Shown here: piece after piece, positions 36,901-50,600 of the stretch
How positions within the stretch are numbered: the stretch's first letter is position 1
Layout: the number at the start of each line of letters is the position of its first letter
Assembly (NCBI GenBank): GCA_013399875.1
Contig: VXAZ01003471.1
Location: forward strand, 1,911,783 to 1,975,782
DNA from: Gymnorhina tibicen
Taxonomy: Eukaryota > Chordata > Aves > Passeriformes > Artamidae
Length of the DNA: 64,000 bases
Direction of reading: 5' to 3'
The notes under the pieces: generated by a model
The model's database searches: none
The model's input: only the letters and a program-made list of their open reading frames with translations
Told to the model about the DNA's origin: nothing
Position numbers and translations under genes: made by a program

Positions 36901-39840
36901 TGACACAAACACCTTCAGCCAAATATTTTTTCACTGTGGTTTCAGTTTCTTTTCACTTTTCTTTTTCAGTAAGAAAAGATGAGAATGGGACTGAGATTGC
37001 TAGAGAAGGACATTAAGAAAAGAAGACAGCAAGTACTTTCTTAGGAAATGAACTACTTTCCTTTAGTTTCTTGTTAGTGTTAGGGACCAAAACGACCGAT
37101 TTTTTTCCCTTTGCTCTGATACTTACTTGCCAAAGTGATTCGTTTCAGTCCTTGTACCTAAGATTGAAGTCTATAAAGAAAAATGTAGAGTCTACTTAAA
37201 GAGCTTATCATTAGTGCTGGAAGCAAGACAACCTGTGAATACTTCACACAAACAATTGATTGAAATGAAATATGCGTTCAGTGTATTGATCTTTGCTCTT
37301 TTATGTTTGTTAGAGCTTAGGTAACACTCAGTGGAACTTTTTCAGGTTAACTTCAAGTAGAAGATGCAGACCGTATCTCCACATATGTTTTTTGTTATTT
37401 GTGAAGTGATATCAGAAGAGACCCTTATATTTTAGATTGGTTAGTTAGCCCAGATGTCCTTACTTGAGTAGAGATATTTTGCTGCTTCTTTTCTTACCGT
37501 TGCCTACATAAAGGAGATAACTTTTTAGCTTTTTAGGTCTACAGCCCAGCCAAGAAAATACAAGACGTATTAATGTAGTATCAAAGTGCCTTGGAGAAGG
37601 ACCTTATTTTTTTTTTAAACACTGTAACTACAAAGTTCATAATACACTGTGTACTACAGGCAAATGCATGCTACGATGTAATACAAAACAGCATAAAACA
37701 AACTGTTATGTATGTAAATGCAAAATGAATGATCCAAGATCAGAGGCTTCTTCATTTCAGACCAAGGCAGTGCTTGAGGAAGGAGAACGTGAGAGAGAAG
37801 GAGGGAAGTGTAACGTATGAGTCTAGAGGAGCTGGATGGTAGTGCTTGGAAGGAGATTCATGACAATCCCATTCGTTCTTGATGCTCCCCAAATATTTTT
37901 TATTCTTCAGAATTATGCAAAGAATCATATTATTTGGATGATCCAACCAAAAAGTGTGTTAAACATTTTTTTGCCCATTTTGACACGAGAAGATAATAGC
38001 ACCTATTTATAATTGCCGCTTACTGTCTTGAAAGAAAATCTGGCACCATTAATATTCAAAAAGCTATTTGTGGCATTGATGAATGCAAAAGCATTAGTCA
38101 GTATCTGTAGCTGTCCATAAAAATAGCTCTCTCTTCGAAGAAAACTTAGCCTTACCTATAAAAATATTGGATACTGTGTCACACAAGATTATGACAACTA
38201 GAGTATAGAGACTTAATGGCCTTCATAGCATTAGCATATACTTGGGAAGGAGCATCCCACAGTAATATGACTTTCTGAGAAAACTCCTGACGCTCCTCAG
38301 GTGGCTGATTGGAGGCAGATGATACACTGAGAGGATCTGTCAAGTGCTTAGGATCAAAGTGTCTTTCAAAAAGTGCACTGCCTTTCCAGATACTGAAGCC
38401 TGCATTTGTAACACTTTATTGGAGGCAGTCACTGATATTACTACCTTGTGAAATCTGCCTTCACTAGGATTCTGCCACCTCAATTATGCCTTTATTTTCT
38501 GATTATGTTGCCTCTGTAGCATAGATGCTGTGAGGTATACATAGATCTGGCCAGCTGGTAGAAGACATCCATAGCATGTTTGCTTTACAGACACATAGAT
38601 GGCAGTAGGCTTAGTGATTCTGTTATGCTCTGGATTTTGTGTAATGGGTTATGGTATCTATATTATTAGGGAATGTGAATGCTTACATTTGGATTACTTT
38701 CAAAATAAGGCTATGTTTTCCACTGTCCTCATAAAAATCTCAGTGATTTTCTGTTCTTGCAAGGAAGGGAAAAGGAATTATGTATTCATATACTTGCTAG
38801 ACCTTCAAAACAGCTTATATATTAAATTCTCTTTTTAGAAACTGAGGAAATTATATGTTGAAATAGCTTTTGAAGTTTTTTTAAAATTCTATTTTAAGTT
38901 CTCATACAAAGTATTCGTTAGTCATAACTCTCTGCACCCTAGTTCAAAATGAGATAAATTATATTAATTAAAAATGCAAAAAGCCAGATCAGTCTATGCA
39001 GTCCATTCCCAAAATAATGATCTTGTAGTTAATCAGTACATTGTAACTATAAATATATATGTATTTATTTCCTGACTTTGCCACCAACTTTGCATGACTT
39101 GGGATAGATCATGTAACCTAGAGTCTTCTAGATGAAACTACAGATAAAATATATTTAAAGCTTCTTGCAGTTAATTGTGTTTGTGAGCGTTGTTCAGCTC
39201 TGTTAAAAAGAATTAAAATCAATCTTAAAAATTGTGTTCTTTATCCTCTTGTCTATAATTTTTGCTTACTATTACATCTTTGTGTTAGAGAGACTACTGA
39301 GAGAAGAATGAACAAAATAATGTGTATGTGTCTGACTTTTCCTTATTTACTTACTTTCAAAGATAAATATTCCCTAAAGGGATGTGACTGGAAGACGGTG
39401 TGTGCAGCAGGAGTTGAAAACGAAGCCTTTTAAAGTATTTCTGATTGGACACATAGAAACTGGAGGCGCTCAGTATCACCTCTTGCTCTTGAAAACCTTA
39501 GCCAAGATTTTTTTGTTTTTCCCAGAAGAGCTATGGCCAGGACGGCTGAGGCTTGAAAGCTGTGTATTTACATAAGCGCAAGTTACAAATCTGTGGTTTT
39601 TAGAGATGTTTGAATTTCACCGCTTTACACTTGCAGTACGTTGTAAGTTGCTGTGAGTAGTTCACAGGTTGTGAATGTACAGCCTACAGAGAATTACCCC
39701 TCACTTTGCCTCCTTCTTTTTAGGAAAAGTAGTATTTTTTTCGTGTGTGCCAGTTTTTAAGATTCTTGTTTGTAGTTATGGATTGGTCACTGCCAGAAAT
39801 TTGTGGCTAGTCACTGATTAGGAATTGCTTCATTTTGATG
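27936..39840 (+). other. CREB5: CREB5 intron 1, segment C
   Basis: Non-coding, mostly AT-rich. It holds a short ancient-repeat core at 28490-28520 and a TA dinucleotide run near 29257-29266. T-rich runs occur near 30275-30310, 30908-30935 and 33565-33600. No supported exon or RNA gene on either strand. Confidence 0.65.
28490..28520. repeat. Short ancient-repeat core
   Basis: AATTCTACTGACTTTCAGTG carries the same ACTGA-N3-TCAGT palindrome as the other old repeat relics in the window, followed by GTAAG as in the family's AGTTAC/GTAAC arm. It is short, so the assignment is tentative. Confidence 0.3.
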
Positions 39841-39842
39841 TA

Positions 39843-39888
39843 TTGCCTCCTTCACGGAGGCAATTATTGCCTTCATGGAGGCAATAAT
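39843..39888. repeat. Tandem pair of hairpins forming a larger palindrome
   Basis: The first stem is TTGCCTCC (39843-39850) with GGAGGCAA (39856-39863), loop TTCAC. The second is ATTATTGCCT (39863-39872) with AGGCAATAAT (39879-39888), loop TCATGG. Both are perfect and the two are near duplicates, so the outer arms can also pair to form one large cruciform. Confidence 0.75.
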
Positions 39889-41585
39889 CCATGGGCCAGA
39901 AAGGCTGATTTTTTGAATGTGATACAGCAGTCTTCTGAGAAGAGTTCTGGAGACTTAAATTGCCGAGGGGTACTTGCATCCCTGTAGGAGGAAAGGAAAG
40001 GACCCTTTGCACACTCTAACCTACCCCACAGATTTGCATGTCTGTGCACACAGACAAGCGCCATCACTCCTGGAGTGCAGAACTCTCTCTCTGCTCCTGG
40101 GAGGGTCTCCCATAGTTTGCATGGGCATTTGCCCAATGACGGATGCTGTTTCAGCTGATTCTGGAAGGCAGACTCATCCCCCTGTCCAACCACTGGTAGC
40201 AGTTTGCTTTGCAGTCGCTGTATTAGTCAAGAGCAGAGTGGCAGCCCATGTCAGATGTCCCCTTCTTGTCAAGTGGCAGTGGAGCAATAGCTGCATTTCT
40301 GTCCCTTCTGCATCCCAAATCCCTCAATCCTTGAGGTAGGGCTTGAGGTCTGGCCAGGCAGAAGAACACAGGCTGTGTATAACCTGTCTGGGTTTGTTGT
40401 AGAGCCGTGGAGTGCTCCCAAGGGACCAGTAGCTGAGCAGCATCCCCACAAGTGCCTTGGGCTATGCTTCTGCTCTCCAATGGAGACCACCAGAAAACCT
40501 GTGTATCAGGTGCCACGGGGGCTGGGGGCCTCTGGGGGCGAGAACCTCGGGGGGCTCATGAGGGTGTCAGGATAGGACCCATCCCACCTCCCCAGCCAGG
40601 GAACAGGGCAGCCAGGACAGCCCCAGCCATGGGCGTTGGCATGTCTCTGCCTATCCTGGAGCTCCTCTGAGATGCTGAGGTTTGAGCTGCTCTTCTGGGT
40701 ATGGAGAGGGAGGCAGACTTGTTTGTCTCACATGCAGCAAATGTATTTGCAGGGCATTGTTAGTGTTGGGGACTGGAAAAGCACCTCCAACCCTCAGGAG
40801 TACTTCTGGAGCATTCTTGCCTGAGGAGAGGAGAGGGATCACCATTTTTGTGCTCAAAGCACATATTTGCAAAAAAAGCTTTTGAAGACCTGTGTTGGCT
40901 TCTCATCAAAGTTAGCCCCTCTCCTGGGTCCAGACCTTTAATGGTTGTGAAGCTTGACCCAAGGGTTGTGGACACATCCAGGGCAGAGCAGGAAGCCAGA
41001 GCCTAGCTGGGGTATCTGCAGGAGGGCAGGGGGAGCAGCACAAAATGGTTTGGGCTTTTTGTTTTGTTTTGGATGTCTGCCAAGCAGTTTGTGGGCCATT
41101 CTGTTCTGTTTCCAAGTCAGGTACCTGAATTGCTGGGGCAGATGGTCCTCAGCCTTTTCTCTGGTGCTGGCTGGAAGGAGGTGTTGTGGGGGACTGCCAC
41201 TGGCCTGTGTCATGACAAGGGAAGAGGGGCGTCTCTGCTGAGCCTGCCAGCCCAGGGCATTGCTTGCTGCTCCTGGTGTTTGGGATGCTGGGCCTTGGTA
41301 GTGGCTGATTTCAGAGCCCTGGGAGCGGCTGTGCCCGCAGCACGACACTGTTTGTTGGTGATACCTGCATGGGACAATGTCCTGTGACTGCTGATGGTGC
41401 TTCAGGTACTCCAGAAGACTGAGTCTAAAATACCTGCCCTGCCTCTCCCAAAAAGCTTTCACTAACTATCGTGAATTATTCTTCTAGTTCATAGTTTTAA
41501 CTCTTTTGATAAGATGGAAGACTCCAGTCTCACAAACAACCTCCATAAGGAGCTGGTTGTAATGTGTAAGTGGGCCACAACTTAT
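39889..41585 (+). other. CREB5: GC-rich non-coding block in intron 1
   Basis: From about 40000 to 41450 GC content is clearly above the flanks, but CpG is not enriched as in the two islands. Open frames occur on both strands (for example 174 codons on the minus strand at 40938-41462), all without recognisable domains or splice signals. It could be an old mobile element, a regulatory block or a local composition anomaly; I could not identify it. Confidence 0.5.
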
Positions 41586-41886
41586 GGTGACAACCTTTTT
41601 AGCAGGGGCTGTTGCAATAAGACAAGGGTTAATGGTTTTAAACTGAAGAAGGATTGATCTAGAGTAGGTATAAGGAAGAATTTTTTTACAGTGAGGGTGA
41701 TTAAATACTGGAATAGGTTGCCCAGAGAGGTGGTGAATGCCCCATCCCTGGAAACATTCAAGGTCAGGTTGGATGGGGCTCCAAGCAACCTGATCTAATA
41801 GAAGATGTCCCTACTTTATTGCAGGGGGTTGGACTAGATGACCTTTAGAGGTACCTTTTGACTCAAAATATCCTATGATTCTATGA
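41586..41886 (+). mobile_element. CR1 LINE 3' fragment
   Basis: The run includes GACAAGGGTTAATGGTTTTA, AGGTTGCCCAGAGAGGTGGT, GCCCCATCCCTGGAAACATT and GGGGGTTGGACTAGATGACC, and ends ATGATTCTATGA. This is the 3' tail of an avian CR1 in + orientation, with the typical ATTCTATG end. It is 5'-truncated at about 300 bp and much better preserved than the copy at 16778, so it is a younger insertion from another subfamily. Confidence 0.93.
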
Positions 41887-44372
41887 AAATATAAACTCTT
41901 GCTTTAATGTCTGCAGCTTCTCTGAGTGTATATTTTTTTCTGGGTTATTAGTTCAAGCAAATCCTTGTGTACTGCTTTACTTGTGTACCGCCCTTTCAAA
42001 GTCTAAGTACATTGTGCGGTATTCAATGCAATGGATGATTTGCAAGCAGCTTTTTAACCCAGTCTCAGACTCAGACTCTCTTATTTTTATGAAGGTATTT
42101 TAACAGCAAGATGATTCCATCTTTGTTTTCCTGAAGACTTATGGATAAACCTAAATCCAAATGAAACTTACCCAAAATAGGTTGTTACACTGCTGTTAGT
42201 AAAACTAATTATATGACTGGCGAGAAACGTGTCTGAAGATAAAGTCTGTGTATTTGAGGATGCCAGCAGCTTCAGGTGTACAAAGTTTAAAGTGTTGCAA
42301 ATCAGCCTGCCCTTGATTTGTCAGGGCTGAAAAGACATTTTCAATTTTTTGTGTCTAAAACTCTCTAGTGCTGAGTACTGCCTGAGGGGACCTGTGGGCT
42401 GCTAGTGTTCTCAGCAGAGATTTGTTACTCCAGAGGATTTTATCTTATAACTAAGAACAGTGAGCATTGAAGGTTTGATTCAGGATTTTTTTTTTTTGGT
42501 CATTTTGCAAGGAGAGAAGTTTCCCAACTAAAAAAAAAAAAACCTCTTTAAAAATGGCAATTAAAAATTGGTGAAAGTTAATAATTAATGGTTTGTAGCT
42601 GATTTATTAATAGCCTCATTTTTCTATGTAATGAAAATCTTAAACTGTCTTGTATATTAACTATAAAGCAAAAAAAAAAGTAAAAAGTGAGATTGGTCTT
42701 AGTTTAAAATTATTTTAAACATACAGAATTGCAGAGTTTTATCCATAAAATGTTAAAGTTTGTTTGCAGAGTTCTGGTTTAGGGATTATTTTATACAATA
42801 AAATATGGAAGGAAAATTTGGGCTGGCAGAATTTTCAAAGCTTGTCTTAAAGCCCCTAACTGCTTCTGGTATGAAAGTCAGCTAAGCAGCCTTGTGTTGT
42901 TGTTTCCCCCAGGATATCTTTTATGCTTTCTTTTTTTTTTCTTGCTTCCCTTTGGAAATCCAAGTGTTTATTTGCATGCAAGTTAGGTGAATTCTTTTAT
43001 CTATTTGTGTATCATAAACCAAAGCAATTAGCATACTGCAGTTACAATACACTTAAAAACCAAAACAACCCTACAAAACCTTCAGTCAATATTATTCCTG
43101 AAGGTAAAACTCTTAATTAAAATTGTATGCAAACTACAACAGCGGGCAAAGTTGTTTGGTGTTTAATAATAACTGTTTGGGGCAGGGGGAAGAGTGAAAA
43201 AGTTGTAGCAGAGAGCTTTGCATGCCATTAACCCAAGGATAGAAATGAGGTCAGCCTTTGAAGGGACGGACAACACACTTATCTGCCAGCATTGGAAAGT
43301 CCCAAAAGATTAGGTTATTTGCCAGATGTTACTGGGAGTTCATCATTGACACCCTCTGCTTCATGGGCTTCATCTCTCGCCACGGTTGCAGTTGCCTTTT
43401 CTGCCCTTTGCAGGTTTCCTGGAGATCTTCTCCACTCCATTTTATTTCCTTGAAGTAGTTGTTTTTTTTTTTTTGTTTCATAGCAATAGGCATAGTGAAC
43501 CATCAACTTGTGAAGTTGATCTGAAGACTCACTGTTTTTCTTTCATACACCCACGATAATCCTCTTGGCATAGGAACCACGGGCATGAAGAACAGTGACT
43601 GCTACAGCTCTGCGAACTGGGCTGTGTTCGTGAAGCGATTTTTAGAAGACAGACTATTCACCTCACTTAATATTGGTAACCTTTCGAAGATGAATGAAAA
43701 CTGGGGCAGACTTTCTGACAGGCTAAGCATTTTCTGTTCTTTCTTATCCCTTTGCCTGGAAAATAACTGTAAATGCAATTCTAAGCAGACCATTCTTATA
43801 TTATTAGCAACTTTGTAGGTAATCAAATATCACACTGAAGTGTTAAGTGTGTAACCTACTAAAAATTAGTAGTGAAGGAGAGTGGGTGCTATCAGATCCA
43901 TGTTAGTAATGACTGTATGAGCATGGAATGGCGTTCTCTGTGTGTATCTTCTCCTTTAAATCTTTCAAGAGTTTGGTAGTAAATATTGATTTCAGCTAAT
44001 GGTGGTTTTAACTTCTTTGTGCACATGCTTTGCCCCAAGGGACTCTGTCACATACAGGGAGAAGCCAAGACTTGCTCATAAAGAACAGAGCAAATACGTT
44101 TTTCCTTTAAAATGCTAGATGTTAGTGGTTGTCTCTTGAAGCAAGATTCCTGCCACTTGTGTTACTGCAGTTGTTTTGCAGTTCTGCCACCTTCCTTTGA
44201 GCAGAATGATTTGTGAGATGGACAGTGACCTAAATAAGGAATATATTATCACCAAGTACATGCATCCAGTAAAAGAAGCCTCAGTGCTAAAGCTTTTAAA
44301 ATAGTGGAGGGTCCTTTTGTAGCACAGCATTTAAAGAATTTGACGCATTGAATCTTGCTTTAACATAGCCCA
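41887..44372 (+). other. CREB5: CREB5 intron 1, segment D
   Basis: AT-rich non-coding sequence with poly-A and poly-T runs (42488-42500, 42530-42543, 42670-42680, 43460-43475). I see no gene or identifiable mobile element. Confidence 0.65.
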
Positions 44373-44617
44373 TCCTTTCCTCCCTTTCCTCCCTCTATTC
44401 CCTTTCCTCCCTTTATTCTCTTTCCTCCTTTTCCTCCCTTTCCTCTTTTTTCCCTTTCCTCCTTTTCTTCCCATTTCCTCCCTTCCTTTTTCTCCCATCC
44501 CTCACTTCTTCCCCTTCCTTCCTTTCCTTCTTCTGCTTTTCCCCATTTCCCCCCTTCTTGTCCTCCTCTTCCCCCTCCCCTCTTTGTCTCCATCCTTCCC
44601 TCCTTCCCTCCCCTTCA
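44373..44617 (+). repeat. Long polypyrimidine tract (CCTTT/TCCC type)
   Basis: About 245 bases are almost only C and T, made of variants of TCCCTTTCC. Only a few purines interrupt it. The complementary strand is a GGAAA/GGGA purine tract, which produces a spurious Gly/Lys/Glu-rich open frame (44360-44593, minus strand). Such tracts can form triplex (H-DNA) structures and are often length-variable. Confidence 0.9.
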
Positions 44618-47600
44618 AGACCCTCAAGTCTAACTTAGTCTTCTGACAGGAGCACTTCCGTTAAATGTCTGATGGTACAGGACAATGACAGTATTTGTTC
44701 ATGTTCAGATAAACTTGACATTCAGATGCTGTTTGACTACCCGTAGACACATGACGTTCTCCTTAACATTTGTCATGTTAAGTCCACAGACCCAGATACT
44801 GGTTTTACTTCCATAGGTCTGGATTAGCTGTTGAATTTCCAGCGCTGGAAAGCAGAAAAACTGCATGTAGGGAAAATGGAGAAGTGCTTCAGGTATTGTT
44901 TTTGTCTGATGGTGCGTGAAAGGTTGGCATTGAATAGTGACTTTTCCTTACCTTGGTACAGCTTGTGCTGCTGCTTGTTCTGTTAAGCAAACCTCGGTGC
45001 TGTCAGTGAGGTTCCAGTCTGGTCTCTCATGTGGTTTCAGACTTGTAACTAGGGACAGAAGGTATTAGGATTATTCTGCAAATGCCATCAGTGGGGGACA
45101 GTTGCAGAACTACAAGCCTGGGCCATTTCCAGGTTAGGCTGGCCCTGTTTGGCCAATCACAGAGTGCAAAATAACCACATTATTCCTCAAAGTGTTTTTC
45201 CAGAGTTGAAGTAATAGCCATCTTGCCCTATAAAGATCTTATTTCTCCTATAGAATGTTTCTGTGCTGAGATAACTTTCACGAACTGTTTTCAAAAGTGC
45301 TAGATATTTTTTTGTGTGTTTTCATTTTAAAGTCACTTTTCACCTCTGTTCTCCTATTTCCATTTTTGTCTTCTATGGCCTGTGCTTAATAACTCCACGG
45401 CCATTTCTGTAAAACAGCAAAGCCGTTTGCACTATAGCAAGTAAATCTGTGATGGGTTTTCTATACTGAAATGGGGAGTCCAAGAAATGTAATTATTTAG
45501 ACTTGTGCATTTCCACTAGGCTTGAGATCCTGATCATCCAGTGTAGAGGACAAATTGTGCCCTCTACCAAATACTCGCATGGGTGATACACAGTGTTGGG
45601 CTCTCATACTGCTGCTACGTGGGAAGGCAGTAGGTCATCTGCTTTCTATTTTGAGTTTCTTTTTCAGAGGTATCCTTTTACTCCCCTCCTCTTCCTCAGC
45701 CCAGTCCTCAGTGGTTTACAGTCCTTCCACTGTCTTTTTCTTTTCCATTTCCACTTGTGTCTTCTTGCCCCCAGTCCCCTTGTGGTTCTTCCACCGTGTA
45801 CTTTCCCCCCTCCTTAATTCCAGAGTTTTACAAAATTCATTTTTGTTCCACTTTGAAATATCCTATCTTTGCCCCATATTCTTTTAGTTATCCCTAGTTC
45901 TGCACTTTCTTGAGAAGAAAGCAGCTCTGCATAAACAGAAGAAAGTTAGGAAGCAGCTATTTGGCTTTCTTTGATAATAGAAACAGTGGGGTTTAGTGGA
46001 CAAAAGTTGTATTGAGGGATCAAAAACTTTTCTCCCTCGAGTGATTTGAAGGTGAATGGATATACCTGTAACAGAGAGAAGGGACAAAACCTTAGGACTG
46101 CTGGGGGGCCTTCCAAGCACTGGATTTTGTTCAGGCAGGCAATAAGTAAACCAAGTGGCCATGTAAAAAGAACTGGGGTGTTTAGAAGCATGAAAAAGAA
46201 TCTTTTTGATAGTCCATTTGCAAATGATCCTGAAGCATGCCAGTGGCTAGCGACTTCACAGATGCCAGCCATGGGGAAAAGACCGAAGCAAGGCTGCTTG
46301 CTGTTGAGGCAATTCACACATCAACTGCTTTTTGAGAGCACTCAGCTCTGCCTGAAGATTTATGGGCCTCTCTTCTTTTAAAATAAATGAGTAAAGGACC
46401 AAGCTGAGTGTTTTTCCACACATAAATGTCATAAATACAATCCCAAAAACTTCACTGGAGTACCAGTGAGGGCTCAAGCCCCAGCTCAAATGTGCATTGT
46501 ATTAAAGTCCTTCTTGGGGACTCCAGACACAAATTGCTTTCCAGCATCCAGAACCATTTGGAAATGCTTTAATCCTGAAACCAGGGGGTTTCTAATGGAA
46601 ATGCTGACAGACCCTTCGTTGTAGCAGCTGAAGCAGGCAGGGCTGTGATAATGAGCCCTGTATGCCTGCATGTGGAAAGCATGATGCTAGTTCAGAAAAC
46701 AAGTGCTTCCACTGGAAAGCCCACGCTGACAAAAACCACCGTGCACTGTTCCAGCACAATGCTGCTTGAAATTGGCTTTGCTCAAGCAAGTATATATTGG
46801 GAACAACTGTAGGCATTAACCCTGTGTGTATTATGCTTCCAAAACCAACAAGTCTTAATAGCATTTCTAATAACGCTTTAATTATCTATGAATAGCACTG
46901 TACTGAATAGCCATGACTAGCAGTTTAAAATGCTGCATACACCAGTGGGTCTCTTTGCTATTCACAAGTGCAGTGTAACCACCTCTACTCTCACTTTTTA
47001 AACGTTGTGCCCACGACCCTAAAAAATACATGATGCTTCATTTATTGCTCATGTCTCTGCATACTGCTGCTAATGCTAGCAACCGTGTATTTTGTACCTG
47101 TATTTGGAAATCTCAGTGACCTGGTCACACCAGGCTGAGGAAACCTGTCTTGCAAGCATGCACCCAGGTGATTAATTTCAACAAACAGGTTGCTTATAAG
47201 AGTGTAATTACTCACTTGTGCAAATGGCAGGATGGGTGCACTGACCTGTATTAGACACATTGTAGTATACACCTCCCCATCGGTTCTTTTCCTCTGTTAA
47301 TCAGAGGCCTGAAAACCCTGCAACATTTAGACAGCTTGAGGTTGAAGGCTGAAATGTCACTTTTAAAAGAGGGTTAAAAAGGTCACACAGCTGCAAATAA
47401 TAATAGCCCAATGAAAATCAGATTCTTACTGCAGCCCACTTCAAGAATAACATTGAAACAGGAAACAAGCCTGCTTGATGTTTTTACCAGTATGGCAGTA
47501 AGATTACTGCTGAGTTTTAAAAGGGGGAGAGAGAGACAGAAAGGAGCATGCTTTCTTGGTGTTAGATGTAAGAACTGTTTTTCTGGTTCAGAAAAGATGA

Positions 47601-50600
47601 TCCTGGGGCTCTGGAAAATCTCCTTGAGGAGCCTGAGGACATGGGGTACTTCCCTCTGGATGCTGCTGAGAGGAAATGTAGTTTGTTGCTGTGTTCTGAG
47701 GGTGGTTTTGTTTCTTCTGTTTGCTTTTATTTCTTTGTTATGTTCTTGCATTCCTCACTGTGGGCTTCAGTTTTATTAATTATAATAAAAACTTTTTAGA
47801 AGTATCTTATGCAAAAATCAAGAAGGACAAGAAAATAATGGCTTGCTGCAGAACTTACTTGTTTCTCTTCTACGTGATGTGGCTTGGAGAAGTCTTTCTC
47901 TTGTATTTTTATTTATTTCTTTTTATAATTAGAATACCTTAACTTCTCCTGAGCAGAGTGCTATTTCAGGAGAATGGCAGGCTACAACAGCATAGCAGAT
48001 TTCCTCACTTACACGTTCTGCCAGTAAGGCTCTTTACATGGTCACAATAGGGCAATAAATGCTGACAGATGTTGTTAACATGTCTATTAAAATTCAGCCC
48101 CCTTTTCTGCTGGATTATACACTCATGGCTATTGTTAATAATATCAGAACTAATGCTGACATATCAGTAATAGTGTTTGCTTTTATTTATAATCCTTGAT
48201 TGTTTCTTCAAAAAGGTCACAAAGTTGCAATAAATTAGGCTATTGATAACAGAAGCAAAAAATTCAGACCAGAGTAATTTTTTAACTTTACAGTCATCAT
48301 AGATTTGTCTGATATTCTTCATGTGCATTAATTGCAGCAGTTATAGGTAGTACTACAAGAGTTGCACGAGTGTAACTTGAATTTTTAAGATCCCAAAGGC
48401 TAATAAGCGCCCTAATTTAGATGGAAAGGCTGCTGTGATTTATTTTTATTAGGTGAAGTAGAAATGTTGCCATTGGTTGTGTTATTTCCTTCCTTCACCT
48501 GCACACAGTGTGGAAAAAGAAGACGTGGATTGTGTGGCCCAGCAACACACGTGAGACATGTGAAGGGAAGTGTGTGCCAGAGGCTGTGTGCAGCTGTCTG
48601 AGCTGAAGGATGGATGGGAGATGCGTGCCCGCATCCTGAGAAGGATGCCATGCAAGCTGTGCTGTGCACAACCAGAACACTTCTGTGCTGAGAGCCCCCA
48701 TCCTGCTGCAAACCTGGGGTGAGGCCCTGTGCAGAGTTGCAGAGTTCAGTGGGATTGAGGCATGCAGGAGGTTCACAGTCAGAGCCCAGATTTTCAGCTG
48801 CTTGTTTCTGGTCAGCATTCAAGCATAAAGCTGGAATTACTGCCATATGATAACCAAGCACCAGACACCCTCAGAAAGTGTAGGCAGCAGGCAGCTTCTT
48901 TCACCCCTTTACTGTTGTAAGAGAGTCAATAGTACCATAGGCTCAACTGCAGCGATTGCGTCACATGGAAACACCAATTCTGCATGGTGCAATTTGTCTT
49001 GAGGGCACCTTACTACCTGGTAACACGTTACATGGGTCAGGTTCTGCTAGACAGCACCTCGGAGTGCGGGTGATACAGCCATTCTGGATTATTACTTGTT
49101 TTATGTTTAGTGTCTGCAAAGAATGATTCTCATGGAAACAAGCAATTGCTTGTACATTTGTGGAAAACAGTTTGATGTTGAATCCAACACCTTTTCCAGG
49201 TACTGAGAGTAAACACCAAATCCATGTTTTCTTAGAGTCGATTTCCTGGAGCTGATCCCCATGCTCAGGATTCTAGTCCTCATCTAGTACGTTATTTTGG
49301 TGCTCAGTCCATGCTTATCTACCTAGATAATCCTGAGAATCATTTAATTGTTATCAGAGCATGCACTGATGGATCCAGGGACTAAAGGTCAAGCTCAGGG
49401 TGGGGAGGGAAGACTTAGACTTGCAATACTCAATAAGAAATCAATCTCCAAGTAATTCCTGGTAATGTTTTGAAATTCACTTGGACTCTTGGGACCAGAA
49501 TTGTAACTATCTTGTTTTCTTTAACTGAGTCTCATCTGTTGTTTTGCTATTGAAAATGCTGTTGTCACTGTCCCCTGAGGAGGGGAAAAAGGGGTAACAG
49601 AAACCTTTGGCAGTGCTTCAGTTGCAGGAGCAATTGAGATATTAAATAAAGCCTTTCATTATCCATGCGTAGCTTCTTTTTTTTTTCTTTCTGTGAAAAA
49701 GAAAGAGTTGTCTTTAGGAAAGACAACATCCCTGGGGTCACATCCCATAAATAGAGCTGGATTTAAAAATCGAACTTAGCTGGAAGTTCTGGTTTTGTTT
49801 TTTGCGGGGGTTTGTTTTTCTAGTCAGTTATCTTTCTGCTGCTTGTTTCTTTCAGACAGGCTAGTGTAATTCAGAGTATTTTTACGGCTTCATCTCTGAA
49901 GAGCTTGTCTATGCACAGTCTGGAACTGAAATAACTGAAATTAGAAGTAATTTAACACCTTTAGTTATTTTAGTATGCGAATATACTCTTTCATTTCTGA
50001 TTATGAGTATCCTATTTCAGTTTAACATAGCTGTAAGTTAAATCAAAACAGGATGTGAATAATCTTAAAGGAGTAAATTAGGTACAATTTTAGTTATTTC
50101 AGTTCTAGCCTTGTGTGGATACATAGGTTATGCCTGAGTTAGGGTTTTTCTTGACACCTGATTGTATTTGGTGCCATAAATCTCTTGTCTAGGGCCAGGT
50201 GTTGGTAGAGATGCCCACATCAGGAAGATCAGTTGATGCTTATTATCACCTTTTGGGAGTAATGTCCTTGTGGAGGTTGAAAGGCAAATAAAAGTAGAAA
50301 CTCTTCACTTCTGGATTCTGCTTCTAGGAGTCAGTGGAGTCAGATAGAGTGCAGATTTTTATGTCACAATTAGGAAAATATACTGTCAGGCTAATGTTGT
50401 CCACCAGAAGGAATTTTAATTAAAAAGAAAATGCTATCATCCAGTGAAAATAATTGCTGCAAGTATGAGTCTGGCTGATGTACAGGTTAATGGTGTATTA
50501 CACTATCAACTGTAAGCATGGTAAAGATACTCCTGATGATAGGAAGCAATGGACTGAAATTTGAAAAAAACCCAGTGGGTTTGAGCAACTTTACCACCTG

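Noticed and set aside
40938..41462. 174-codon open frame on the minus strand
   Set aside because: It lies in a GC-rich block where several frames are open on both strands. The peptide has no known domain, and there is no promoter or splice support.
44360..44593. Gly/Lys/Glu-rich open frame on the minus strand
   Set aside because: It is the translation of the complement of the polypyrimidine tract and has no independent support.
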